Assembly: GCF_000716715.1 (NCBI RefSeq) | Contig: NZ_JNYJ01000001.1 | Span: 124,001 to 188,000 of the forward strand | Length of the DNA: 64,000 nt | DNA from: Dactylosporangium aurantiacum | Lineage (GTDB): Bacteria > Actinomycetota > Actinomycetes > Mycobacteriales > Micromonosporaceae | Direction of reading: 5' to 3' | In this document: positions 16,597 to 24,905 of the stretch, piece after piece | Layout: every line of letters starts with the position of its first letter | Numbering within the stretch: position 1 is the stretch's first letter | Translations under genes and position numbers: made by a program | The notes under the pieces: model-generated | The model's database searches: none | What the model was told of the DNA's origin: nothing | Seen by the model: the letters and a program-made list of their open reading frames with translations, nothing else

Positions 16597-17646
16597 GTGA
16601 GGCGAATGATGTTCGTGGTGCCGCTGTTGCTGGCCGGCTGCTCGGCTGCGTCCTCCTCCGCGCCCGCCTCCGCACCCTCGCCTTCCTCGGCCTCGGCCGC
16701 GACTGCCTCCGCGTCGGCCGCCGCCTCCCCGCCGCCCGCCGACCTGACGCTCGTGTTCGCCGGTGACGTGCACTTCATGGACCGCACCGCGAAACTGCTC
16801 AAGGACCCGGCGACCGCGTTCGGCCCGGTCGCGGCGCAGCTGTCCGCGGCGGACCTCACGATCGTCAACCTGGAGACCGCGATCACCTCCAGGGGCGCGG
16901 AGGAGCCGAAGACGTACCACTTCCGCACCACGCCCGTCGCGATCGACGCCCTGAAGGCCGCCGGCATCGACGCGGTGAGCATCGCCAACAACCACACCCT
17001 CGACTACGGCCGGACCGGCCTGCTCGACACCCTCGACGCGCTGCGCTCGGCCCGGTACCCGGCGTTCGGGGCGGGCGCGAACACCGACGAGGCGTACCGG
17101 CCGTGGCTGACCGAGGTCCGCGGCGTGAAGATCGCCGTGCTCGGCTTCAGCCAGGTCGGTGAGCTGTCGTCGAGCTGGGCGCCGGGCCCGGACAAACCCG
17201 GCATCGCCATGGCGTTCGACACGCAGCGTGCCGTCGCCGCCGTCACCGAGGCCCGCCGCCGGGCCGACCTCGTCATCGTGTTCAACCACTGGGGTGACGA
17301 AGGCAACAGCTGCCCCAACGCCGCCCAGAAGACCTTCGCGGCCAAGCTGTCCACCGCCGGCGCCGACCTGATCATCGGCGCGCACGCCCACACGCTGCAG
17401 GGATCGGGGCAGCTGGGTCGCACGTTCGTCGCGTACGGCCTCGGCAACTTCCTCTGGTACGGCCCCTCCAAGAGCACCGAGACCGGCCTGCTGCGCCTCA
17501 CCGTGCGGGACCGCGCCGTCACCAAGCGAGAGTTCCTGCCCGCCGTCGTCTCCGACACCGGCCGGCCCACCCTGCTCACGGGCGCCGCCGCGACCAGGCT
17601 CAGCCAGCGGTACGCCGGCCTGTCGACCTGCGCCGGCCTCACCTGA
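16597..17646 (+). CDS. CapA-family lipoprotein (metallophosphatase-like)
   Basis: A 349-aa lipoprotein: signal peptide with lipobox LLAGC at about 11-15, then a Ser/Ala/Pro-rich linker to about residue 48. The globular part is a CapA/PgsA-type metallophosphoesterase: FAGDVHFMDR, VNLETAIT, SIANNHTLDYGRTGLLDT, IVFNHWGDEG and IIGAHAHTLQG supply the His/Asp/Asn ligands. CapA proteins take part in poly-gamma-glutamate synthesis, but the synthase genes capB and capC are absent here, so another surface role is likely. GTG at 16597 is 12 bp downstream of TAGCGT, which could serve as a -10 for a nearly leaderless message. Confidence 0.85.
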   Translation: MRRMMFVVPLLLAGCSAASSSAPASAPSPSSASAATASASAAASPPPADLTLVFAGDVHFMDRTAKLLKDPATAFGPVAAQLSAADLTIVNLETAITSRGAEEPKTYHFRTTPVAIDALKAAGIDAVSIANNHTLDYGRTGLLDTLDALRSARYPAFGAGANTDEAYRPWLTEVRGVKIAVLGFSQVGELSSSWAPGPDKPGIAMAFDTQRAVAAVTEARRRADLVIVFNHWGDEGNSCPNAAQKTFAAKLSTAGADLIIGAHAHTLQGSGQLGRTFVAYGLGNFLWYGPSKSTETGLLRLTVRDRAVTKREFLPAVVSDTGRPTLLTGAAATRLSQRYAGLSTCAGLT

Positions 17647-17668
17647 CGCGCCGGATCCGGATACCGGT

Positions 17669-17698
17669 TTGGCATGGGGGATGGCGGTCGGCTAGAGT
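17669..17698 (+). promoter_or_regulatory. Promoter of the tRNA Gly-Cys-Val cluster
   Basis: TTGGCA (17669-17674) and TAGAGT (17693-17698) are separated by 18 bp and lie 37 bp before the first tRNA. This resembles a vegetative sigma-70 promoter. Confidence 0.65.
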
Positions 17699-17735
17699 TT
17701 GCATCCGTCGCCGGGTGCAGGACTGGCCGGGCGGT

Positions 17736-17808
17736 GCGGACGTAGCGCAGCTGGTAGCGCATCACCTTGCCAAGGTGAGGGTCGCGAGTTCGAATCTCGT
17801 CGTCCGCT
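17736..17808 (+). tRNA. tRNA-Gly (GCC), second identical copy
   Basis: The 73-nt body is identical to the tRNA-Gly at 16449-16524 but in the opposite orientation. Acceptor stem, GCC anticodon and TTCGAAT T loop are all intact. CCA is not encoded here, unlike the other copy. Confidence 0.95.
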
Positions 17809-17822
17809 CGGGAAAAGACCAC

Positions 17823-17893
17823 GGTGGGGTGGCCGAGAGGCGAGGCAACGGCCTGCAAAGCCGTGTACACGGGTTCAAATCCCGTTCCCACCT
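17823..17893 (+). tRNA. tRNA-Cys (GCA)
   Basis: The acceptor stem GGTGGGG pairs with TCCCACC. The anticodon loop is CTGCAAA (anticodon GCA) within CGGC/GCCG stem pairs, and the T arm is ACGGG-TTCAAAT-CCCGT. It is 71 nt long and without encoded CCA, 14 bp after tRNA-Gly. Confidence 0.95.
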
Positions 17894-17930
17894 CGGAAAG
17901 GCCACACCTCGGTGCGGCACCCAAAGGCTC

Positions 17931-18002
17931 GGGCGATTGGCGCAGTGGGAGCGCGCTTCCTTGACACGGAAGAGGTCACTGGTTCAAACCCAGTATCGCC
18001 CA
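17931..18002 (+). tRNA. tRNA-Val (GAC), island attachment site
   Basis: GGGCGAT pairs with ATCGCCC. The anticodon arm is CTTCC-TTGACAC-GGAAG (anticodon GAC) and the T arm is CTGG-TTCAAAC-CCAG. It is 72 nt long, with no encoded CCA. Its 3' half from the first base of the anticodon loop is duplicated at 21,544, as expected for an integrase target. Confidence 0.95.
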
Positions 18003-18194
18003 CCGAACCGGTGAACGCCCCCTGCTCACGCAGGGGGCGTTCACCGTTCCGGTTCGGATTCTCCGCGCACCGGCTTCGCCGGTGCTCCCCGGTGGGGGAG
18101 CTTCGCTCCACCCACACCCCCTCAACACCGTCCGCCGCCGCTCGGTTCACGTCAGCCGGGCCGTTTCGGTGCCCCTGTGTGCGGCATTACCGGG
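17961..18194. repeat. Left copy of island-flanking direct repeat (attL-like)
   Basis: 17961-18005 (tRNA-Val from the anticodon loop onward) matches 21544-21588 at 41 of 45 positions, and 18051-18194 matches 21593-21736 at 140 of 144. The 38-bp terminator hairpin between these blocks is present only in this copy. Confidence 0.9.
18009..18046 (+). terminator. Strong hairpin after tRNA-Val
   Basis: A 17-bp perfect stem (18009-18025 with 18030-18046; core GAACGCCCCCTGC) and loop TCAC follow the tRNA-Val gene immediately. It should end the tRNA transcript. It is missing from the second copy of this region at 21,589. Confidence 0.8.
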
Positions 18195-18492
18195 TCGTGA
18201 ACTGCCGCGAGATCACACGCGACCACGTCGATCTGTCCGGCGGGTAGACCGTCGAACTGGCCTTGCGTCAACGTGCCGGCGCCGGGTCAGACGCACGTTG
18301 CGAACCAACCATGAAGCGTGAGTACGGGCACCGAGCAAGTGACCGCCGAGGACGGACGCAGGCTGATGTAGCCGACATGACCGTGCCATCGACCGTGACT
18401 GTGAAACTCGGGTAGCCGTTCGTGTGGTGACGTAGCGTGCAGCGAGGTGATACCCATCGGGGTGGATGTTCCGGCGATGGGAGTTGATCAGC
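18195..18492. other. Leader region of the STAND module
   Basis: About 300 bp with no gene that I can support. It is less GC-rich than the flanking chromosome and should contain the promoter of the two-gene module. Confidence 0.5.
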
Positions 18493-18912
18493 GTGGATGT
18501 GGATCTGGCGGCGGCGGTCGTGCCGTATGTGGCGGCGGCGGTTGGCGTGTACGGGGCCCGTGTGTTGGAACGGGTCAGCGACGCCGCCGCGGATGCCACC
18601 GCCGCCGCGACGGTTGGCGTTGGACGGCGGCTGCTGCGCCGGATTTTGGGTCGGGAAGCGTCGGCGGGTCCGGTGAGCGCTGCGGTGCAGGATCTGGCGG
18701 AGGACCCAACGGATGAGGACCGGGTGGCGGCGTTGCGGTTGCAGTTGCGCAAGGCGCTGGTGTCCGATCCGCAGCTGGCGGCCGAGGTGGCCGCGATGTT
18801 GCCTGACGCCACGACGGTCACCGCGGCCGGTCCGCGGTCCGTGGCCGCTCGGGACATCACCGGCATCGTGCAGACCGGCGACGGCAGCGCCGCGTGGCAG
18901 GGGCGTGGGTAG
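18493..18912 (+). CDS. Small STAND-associated protein
   Basis: A 139-aa protein. An amphipathic or membrane-like N-terminal helix (LAAAVVPYVAAAVGVYGARV) is followed by Ala-rich helices, the LAEDPTDEDRVAALRLQLRK helix and an end region reading AARDITGIVQTGDGS. I recall similar small proteins or N-terminal domains beside actinobacterial STAND or protease effectors, but cannot name the family. GTG at 18493 has GGGAG nine bases upstream. The stop codon is 2 bp before GTG 18915 of the STAND gene, whose N-terminus repeats the same ending motif (ASIDGVVQTGDGA), so they should act together. Confidence 0.65.
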   Translation: MDVDLAAAVVPYVAAAVGVYGARVLERVSDAAADATAAATVGVGRRLLRRILGREASAGPVSAAVQDLAEDPTDEDRVAALRLQLRKALVSDPQLAAEVAAMLPDATTVTAAGPRSVAARDITGIVQTGDGSAAWQGRG

Positions 18913-18914
18913 GC

Positions 18915-21316
18915 GTGCCCGGTAGCGACGGCGCCGGGGAGCAGGTCAAGACCGCGTCGGTAGCCGTGTCTGGGCAGCGTGGTGTGGCCGCGGCGAGCAT
19001 CGATGGTGTCGTGCAGACCGGTGACGGTGCGCAGGCCCGCGTCCTGGCCGGGGCGGTAGCACTGGAGCCGCCGGCGGCGGTGGATGCGCCGCAGGCGGGG
19101 TTGTCGGGGCTGCCCCGGCCGGCGGTGCGCACGTTCGTCGGCCGGGACGAACAGCTGGCCGAACTGGACCGGCTCGTGCACGCCGGGGCGGGGGTGGTGG
19201 CCCAGGCTGTGCATGGGTTGGGTGGGGTGGGCAAGAGCGAGCTGGCGTTGCAGTACGCGACCCGGCACCGGGCACGGTACCGGGTGGTGTGGTGGATGTT
19301 GGCGGACAGCCCGGACGCGATCGAGGCTGGGCTGGCCGACCTGGCGTTCCGGCTGCACCCGGACGTGCAGGTGATCGCCACCCAGGCTGAGGCGGCGATC
19401 TGGGCGCTGAGCTGGCTGCACAGCCATGACGGCTGGCTGCTGGTGTTGGACAACGTCGAGCACCGCCGCGACGTCGAGCCGCTGCTCGGGCAACTCGCCG
19501 GCGGACATGTTCTGCTCACTACCCGTCTCGACGTCGGCTGGGAGGACATCACCGACGGGTGCCTGCGACTGGAGGTCCTGACCCCGGCGGACGCGGTGGC
19601 GCTGCTCGCCCGGCTCAGCGGACAGCACGACCCAGCCACCGCAGGAGTGCTGGCCGGTGAACTGGGCTGTCTGCCCCTCGCCCTGCAGCAGGCCGGCGCC
19701 TACCTGCGCCAGACCCGCACCCCGATGGCCCGCTACCTGCAGCAACTGCGCGACGACCCGGCCCGCACACTGGCAGCCGTGGCTGCCGGTGATGACGCCC
19801 AACGTGCGGTTGCCCGGATCTGGACCGTCACCATCGACCGCATCACCGGACACACCCCGCTCGCGCTGCGACTGCTGCGGCTGGTGTCCTGCATGGCCCC
19901 CGGCAACGTGCCTCGCGACCTGTTCACCCCAGCCGCCAACCCCGTCGGTGAGCCGGCCGACGTTGACGCGGCCCTGGGCGTGTTGGCCTCCTACAACCTG
20001 ATCACACTCACCAGCGACAGTGTGAGCACGCACCGACTTGTGCAAGCCGTCACCATCGCCCAGCTCCGCCAACCCGTACCCGAGCCGCACCCCAACACCA
20101 CTGATGCCAGCCTGCCCGGACCGTTACCAGCCCAGACATGGGACGACGTCCTGCACGCGGCGGTCGATCTCCTCACCCGAGGCGCGCCGCCCGGCGACCC
20201 AGGGACGGCTGTTGTCGGCTGGCCGCGCTGGGCTGCGCTCAGCCCGCACGTCGCCGCCCTGGCCGACCGGTGCCCCGATGACATCGGTGGCATCGACCTT
20301 GCGTGGCTGCTCGGCGAGACCGCCCTTTACGACAGCACGCAGGGCCGCTACCACCAGGCCCTGCAGCATAAGCGCCGTGCCCTGGCCATCACCGAGGCTA
20401 CCCTCGGCCCTGACCACCCCAAGGTGGCGATCATGCTGAACAACCTCGCGGTCAGCCTGGCGGACCTGGGTCGGGCCGGGGAGGCTGAACCGCTGCAGCG
20501 CCGTGCCCTGGCCATCACCGAGGCCGCCCTCGGCCCCGACCACCCCAACGTGGCGATCAGGCTGAATAACCTCGCGCTCAGCCTGCGAACCCTGGGTCGG
20601 GCGGGGGAGGCTGAACCGCTGCAGCGCCGTGCCCTGGCCATCACCGAGGCCGCCCTCGGCCCCGGCTCAGCCTGCGAACCCTGGGTCGGGCGGGGGAGGC
20701 TGAACCGCTGCAGCGCCGTGCCCTGGCCATCACCGAGGCCGCCCTCGGCCCCGAGGAGGCTGAACCACTGCAGCGCCGTGCCCTGGCCATCACCGAGGCC
20801 GCCCTCGGCCCCGACCACCCCAACGTGGCGACCACGCTGGACAACCTCGCGCTCAGCGTGGCGGACCTGGGTCGGGCCGGGGATGCTGAACCGCTGCAGC
20901 GCCGTGCCCTGGCCATCGCCGAGGTCGCCCTCGGCCCCGACCACCCCGACGTGGCGATCAGGCTGAATAACCTCGCGACCAGCCTGTACGTCCTGGGTCG
21001 GCCCGGGGATGCTGAACCGCTGCAGCGCCGTGCCCTGGCCATCACCGAGGTCGCCCTCGGCCCCGACCACCCCAACGTGGCGATCATGCTGGACAACCTC
21101 GCGCTCAGCGTGGCGGACCTGGGTCGGGCCGGGGATGCTGAACCGCTGCAGCGCCGTGCCCTGGCCATCACCGAGGCAGCCCTCGGCCCCGACCACCCCA
21201 GCACGGCGATCAGGCTGAATAACCTCGCGAACAGCCTGCGAGCCCTGGGCCGGTCCCGGGATGCCGAACCGCTGCTCCGCCGCGCAGCCGAGATCCCACG
21301 CCACCGATCTGCATAG
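18915..21316 (+). pseudogene. STAND NTPase (NB-ARC) with TPR repeats, frameshifted
   Basis: The intact frame from GTG 18915 (or GTG 18894) encodes an N-terminal VVQTGDG motif, a TFVGRDEQLAELDRL lead-in, Walker A GLGGVGKSE, Walker B WLLVLDNVE and the LLTTR sensor of a STAND NB-ARC module. A winged-helix-like region follows, then kinesin-light-chain-type TPRs of 42 residues. At about 20,664 a 37-nt deletion in one 126-bp repeat shifts the frame. The shifted product would end at 20,966 after about 100 aberrant residues, while true TPR sequence resumes in another frame to 21,316. Relatives act as pathogen sensors or regulators, so this copy is probably inactive or truncated. Assembly collapse in the repeats is an alternative. 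Confidence 0.8.
20361..21291 (+). repeat. 126-bp TPR-coding tandem array with two internal deletions
   Basis: The landmark GAACCGCTGCAG (and GAACCACTG once) recurs at 20487, 20613, 20702, 20762, 20888, 21014, 21140 and 21266. Intervals are 126, 126-37, 126-66 and then 126 bp again, so two units are shortened: one out of frame (37), one in frame (66). Confidence 0.92.
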
Positions 21317-22276
21317 CGACAGCCGAGATCGAACCGCCACCCTGCGGCAACTGCCACGCACATCCCGGCACGCACTGCACAGCCTCAAAGGAGAGCAGCG
21401 ACAGCCGACGACCACTTCGGGGAGAAATCTGGGAGAGGATCTTGCAAATTGCCCCTCCGGACGCCCACGCAGACCAGCAGGTACCAACGCCATGAGCAGC
21501 AGAAACAGCATCAGCCGCAGATAGATCGACCAAGTTGACCTTATTGATACGGAAGAGGGCACTGGTTCAAACCCAGTATCGCTTACCGTTACGGTTCGGA
21601 TTCTCCGCGCACCGGCTTCGCCGGTGCTCCCCGGTGGGGGAGCTTCGCTCCACCCACACCCCCTCAATACCGTCCGCAGCCGCTCGGTTCACGTCAGCCG
21701 GGCCGTTTCGGTGTCCCTGTGTGCGGCATTGCCGGGCTTTCGGAGGTTCGACAGTCGAGACGGAGCAACAGCACAGGCCTTGATCGACGGCGTGATCGGT
21801 CGAACCGCACGTCCGCTTGGGTGACGTCGAGAACGACCCGCGGTCGGGGCTACGTGGAGGCGCGATGGCGGCCTGTTCGCCGCTTGCTGTCGGGGTCAGC
21901 CTTGCGTGCCGTTTCCCAAGCGTCACCGGGTTGGGCTCCGTGCGCCCGCAGGAGGGCGTAGTGCACCCGCCGTCGTACGGCTGGAGTTCGTAGGCGAACG
22001 CCAGGCCTTCTTCCGCGAAGCGGGCGGCGATGGCCTGGGCCAGCTCGTCGGCACGCCGGACATGCACGTCCATCCGCGCGGTGCTCAACGCTCTCAACGG
22101 CCGGGGGACGGCATGAGTGGGTCATCGCCATCCTCGGCGTTGCAGCGCTTCCGGCGAGCGGGAACACACCGGAGACCGTCAGGACGATGCCCGACAGGAG
22201 CCGCGGACCGTCCGCGCGACGTCCGTGGAGAGCGGCCGCGGTGTGCCTGGATGATGCCACGGTCAGCCGGACCGGG
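21317..22276. other. Region with right island boundary and a possible gene remnant
   Basis: Contains the right repeat (21544-21736). Beyond it, the reverse strand has a protein-like reading from ATG 22073 (MDVHVRRADELAQAIAARFA and onward) that becomes implausible once it enters the repeat. This may be a gene truncated at the island edge. No family was recognised and there is no clear ribosome-binding site. Nothing else is supported. Confidence 0.4.
21544..21736. repeat. Right copy of island-flanking direct repeat (attR-like)
   Basis: Carries a decayed 3' half of tRNA-Val (from TTGATACGG) and the 144-bp downstream block. It lacks the terminator hairpin found in the left copy. It is not a functional tRNA because the 5' half is absent. 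Confidence 0.9.
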
Positions 22277-22690
22277 TCAGTGCCAGCGGACGGCGAACCG
22301 GTCGCCCGGGTGCAGCTCCTCGCCGTCGGCGGTGTGCACGACCAGCACCGGTACACCGTCGGCGAGGTTGAAGCGCTCGCGCTCGCGGCGGGTCGGCATC
22401 CTCGCCGACACGACCCCGCCGGGCGGGACGGGGAGGACCTCGTCGGGGGTGGACAGCGGGCGGCGGGCCGGGCGGGCCGTGACCGGGCCGACCCGGATCG
22501 ACTTGTCGGGGGCGAGGAACAGCAGGCCCTCGCGGCGCAGGACGGCGATGCCCTTGAGTGCCGTGTCGCGGCCGACGTCGTGCTCGCGGGCGAGCGCCGC
22601 GGCGCTGGGCACCGTGGCCCCCGGCGGCAGCGTCCCGGCCATGATCAGGGCCCGGAGGGCGTCGGCGACGCGCTCGTACCGTGGCGGCAT
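22277..22690 (-). CDS. GntR-family transcriptional regulator
   Basis: A 137-aa protein. The N-terminal wHTH reads YERVADALRALIMAGTLPPG, then VPSAAALAREHDVGRDTALKGI, matching GntR. The short C-terminal part (RERERFNLADGVPVLVVHTADG) is only about 50 residues and lacks a full HutC or FadR ligand domain, resembling truncated HutC-type regulators. The effector is unknown. The start is ATG at 22690. Upstream, a TetR gene lies on the same strand 94 bp away. Confidence 0.88.
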   Translation of the reverse strand: MPPRYERVADALRALIMAGTLPPGATVPSAAALAREHDVGRDTALKGIAVLRREGLLFLAPDKSIRVGPVTARPARRPLSTPDEVLPVPPGGVVSARMPTRRERERFNLADGVPVLVVHTADGEELHPGDRFAVRWH

Positions 22691-22784
22691 CCGCCGACTG
22701 TAGCCACTAGGCCACAGGTGGCGAAAGGCGCCGACGGCCGCCGTCCCCAGAGTGTGAAAACGGGAAGGCGGAACGCGGCGGACG

Positions 22785-23390
22785 TCAGGCGGTCGCCGCG
22801 CCCAGGGCCCGGAACGCGAAGTCGGCGACCTGCTCGGCGGCCCGTTGCGCCGCCGCGCCGTCGCGGGGGCCCAGCGCCATCCGCTCCTGGAACGCGGCGG
22901 ACAGCGCGGCCGTGATGGTGCGGGCGTCGGCGTCGGGGTCGGCCCACGGCAGCGACCCGTCGGCGCGCCCCCGCTCCAGGATCGACGCGATCGCCGCGTG
23001 GTGCGCGGCGGTCATCCGGGCCCGCTCGGCGGCGTAGCCGGCGGTGCCCATCAGCTCGCCGCACGACATCGCCAGGACCCGGCGCCGGCGGTGCCGGTCC
23101 GCGGTCAGCGACAGGAACCCGTAGATCCACGCCCGCAGCGCCTCGGGCGGGGTGGTGGCGGCGCCGGCGGCCGCCGTGAGCTCGGCGTGGACCCGGTCGC
23201 TGGCGCGGCGGAACATCGCCAGCAGCAGCGCGTCCTTGGAGTCGAAGTGCCGGTAGAACGCCCGCGTGGACAGGCCCGCGGCGGTGAGGACGCCGGTGAC
23301 GGAGAGCCCGCCGCCGTCGGTGTCGACCAGGCATTGGTACGCGGCGTCGATGATCCGCGAACGCTCCCCGGTGTCTGCGGTCACGGACAT
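22785..23390 (-). CDS. TetR/AcrR-family transcriptional regulator
   Basis: A 201-aa regulator. The N-terminal HTH includes IIDAAYQCLVDTDGGGLSVTG and AGLSTRAFYRHFDSKDALLL. The C-terminal helical region (about 60-200) binds an unknown ligand. It is divergent from the FadR-type regulator with 85 bp between the start codons, so the two may share a control region. Confidence 0.92.
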   Translation of the reverse strand: MSVTADTGERSRIIDAAYQCLVDTDGGGLSVTGVLTAAGLSTRAFYRHFDSKDALLLAMFRRASDRVHAELTAAAGAATTPPEALRAWIYGFLSLTADRHRRRRVLAMSCGELMGTAGYAAERARMTAAHHAAIASILERGRADGSLPWADPDADARTITAALSAAFQERMALGPRDGAAAQRAAEQVADFAFRALGAATA

Positions 23391-23475
23391 CAGCCCATGC
23401 TAACGCGCGCAACGGCGGCGCAACGGAATCGTCGTATCATCCACGTTCGTCACGTTCATCGATAGAGGAGCGTCC

Positions 23476-24225
23476 ATGACGGAGCCGGTGGAGCCGATCG
23501 GTCGGCTGGTCCGCACGCCGAAGACGGCCGAGCTCATCGCCACCGACCTCCGCACCCGCATCGTGCGCGGCGTGCTGCGCGCCGGTGACGCGCTGCCGCC
23601 GGAGACGCTGCTGATGGCGCAGTTCGGGGTGTCCCGGCCGACGCTGCGGGAGGCGTTCCGGATCCTGGAGACCGAGTCGCTCATCGCGGTGCGCCGGGGC
23701 GCGCGGGGCGGCGCGTACGTGCTCGCACCGGACCGCGCCGTCGCTTCCCGGTACGTGGGGCTGCTGCTGCAGCTCGACGGCACCACGATCGGCGACGTGC
23801 ACCAGGCGCGGGCGGTGCTCGAGGCGGCGTGCGCGGCCCGGCTGGCCCGCATCCGGACCCGGCAGGACCTGCTCGACCTGCGGGCGTGCGTCGAGGACCT
23901 GCGGGCCGCGGCCGGCGCCGACCCGGACCCGGTGAGGTGGGGGCGGCACGCGGCCCGGTTCCACGAACTCGTGCTGCAGCGCTGCGGCAGCCGGACCCTC
24001 GCCGTGCAGTGCGGCGTCCTGCAGGACATCGTGGCCACCCACACGGGGCCGGGCGGCCCCGGGCAGGCCGGGTTGCCGCGGCGGCTGCTGCGGTCGTACG
24101 CCCGCCTCGCCGACCTCGTCGAGGCCAGGGACGCCGAGGGCGCGGAGCGGCACTGGCGCACCCACCTGGAGTCCTCGGCCCGCGGGCCGCGGCGCTCCAC
24201 CGCGGTCGTCGACCTGTTCCGGTGA
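23476..24225 (+). CDS. FadR/GntR-family transcriptional regulator
   Basis: A 249-aa protein with the GntR HTH (ELIATDLRTRIVRGVLRAGD, then LLMAQFGVSRPTLREAFRIL) and an FCD-like all-helical C-terminal domain containing the expected His ligands (FHELVLQRCGSRTL and the HWRTHLE helix). Effectors of this subfamily are often carboxylates bound through a metal; not known here. ATG at 23476 follows GATAGAGGAG. A possible site, CGTATCATCCACG, lies in the divergent region with the TetR gene. Confidence 0.9.
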   Translation: MTEPVEPIGRLVRTPKTAELIATDLRTRIVRGVLRAGDALPPETLLMAQFGVSRPTLREAFRILETESLIAVRRGARGGAYVLAPDRAVASRYVGLLLQLDGTTIGDVHQARAVLEAACAARLARIRTRQDLLDLRACVEDLRAAAGADPDPVRWGRHAARFHELVLQRCGSRTLAVQCGVLQDIVATHTGPGGPGQAGLPRRLLRSYARLADLVEARDAEGAERHWRTHLESSARGPRRSTAVVDLFR

Positions 24226-24245
24226 CGGTGCACTAGGCTGCGCCG

Positions 24246-24869
24246 GTGAACCCGTACTTCGTCTGGGAGGACCACGCGCCGGGCGAGGGGTGGCGGCCGT
24301 TCACCGAGCTGCACGACCCCGCCGTCGCCGTCGAGCGGGTGGAGGTGGCGCGGCGGACGCTCGTCACGATGTTCGGCCTGGACCCGGCGGTGGTGCCGCC
24401 GCGGGTGGTCGCGTCGGTGACGTTCCTCGGGGTCGCGTCGCGGCTGCTCGCCCCGCCGCTCGTCACGCCCCGGTACCCGGCACCGGAGCAGCTGTACTGG
24501 AAGCCGGTCCCCGCCGGGCCGTGGCCGATGGCGTGCACCGCCCCGCCGGCCGGCGGGGCCAGCGTCGGCGCGTACCGGGACCGGGTCGTGCTCGGGCTCG
24601 TCGGGCCGCTGCTGGAGGTGTTCCGCGCCGCGTTCCGGCTGTCGCCGAAGGTGCTGTGGGGCAACGTCAGCTCGGCCCTCGCCGGCGCCGCCGGCCAGCT
24701 CGGCGACCCGGCCGCCTGGGCGACCCTCGCCGAGCTGCTCACGGTCGCGCCCCTGGCGGGCACCGCCGACCTGCACGGGCGGGCGCTGCGGCGGCGCAAC
24801 TGCTGCCTGTACTACCGCATCCCCGGCGGCGGCACCTGCGGCGACTGCGTCCTGCGCCCCGCCCCCTGA
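24246..24869 (+). CDS. FhuF-like (2Fe-2S) protein
   Basis: A 207-aa protein whose C-terminus ends in a cysteine cluster, NCCLYYRIPGGGTCGDCVL, matching the C-C-x10-C-x2-C pattern of FhuF-type ferric siderophore reductases. The rest is moderately conserved: FVWEDHAPGEGWRPF at the start and SPKVLWGNVSSALAGAAG in the middle. It may reduce ferric siderophores in the cytoplasm; no siderophore genes are nearby. GTG at 24246 (ORF MNPYFVWED) starts 20 bp after the FadR gene, so they may be co-transcribed. Confidence 0.8.
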   Translation: MNPYFVWEDHAPGEGWRPFTELHDPAVAVERVEVARRTLVTMFGLDPAVVPPRVVASVTFLGVASRLLAPPLVTPRYPAPEQLYWKPVPAGPWPMACTAPPAGGASVGAYRDRVVLGLVGPLLEVFRAAFRLSPKVLWGNVSSALAGAAGQLGDPAAWATLAELLTVAPLAGTADLHGRALRRRNCCLYYRIPGGGTCGDCVLRPAP

Positions 24870-24905
24870 CAAGGCGCCGCGAAGCGCCGGGCGCGGGAAC
24901 CGCCG

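Larger units (their letters stand above)
17961..21736. mobile_element. Small genomic island at tRNA-Val with a STAND module
   Basis: The segment is bounded by direct repeats of the tRNA-Val 3' half plus downstream flank. Between them are only the two-gene STAND module and non-coding sequence less GC-rich than the surroundings. No integrase, excisionase or origin is present, so it is either a remnant or mobilised in trans. The intact 5' half of tRNA-Val was completed by a 3' half supplied by the element, while the decayed copy at 21,544 would be the original chromosomal end. Inference rests on the repeat structure; no boundary has been tested. Confidence 0.7.

Noticed and set aside
16597..17646. 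Poly-gamma-glutamate synthesis operon
   Set aside because: The CapA-like gene is alone between tRNA genes; no capB or capC-like gene is present.
21544..21590. Second tRNA-Val gene
   Set aside because: Only the 3' half is present; there is no acceptor 5' strand, D arm or anticodon stem partner.
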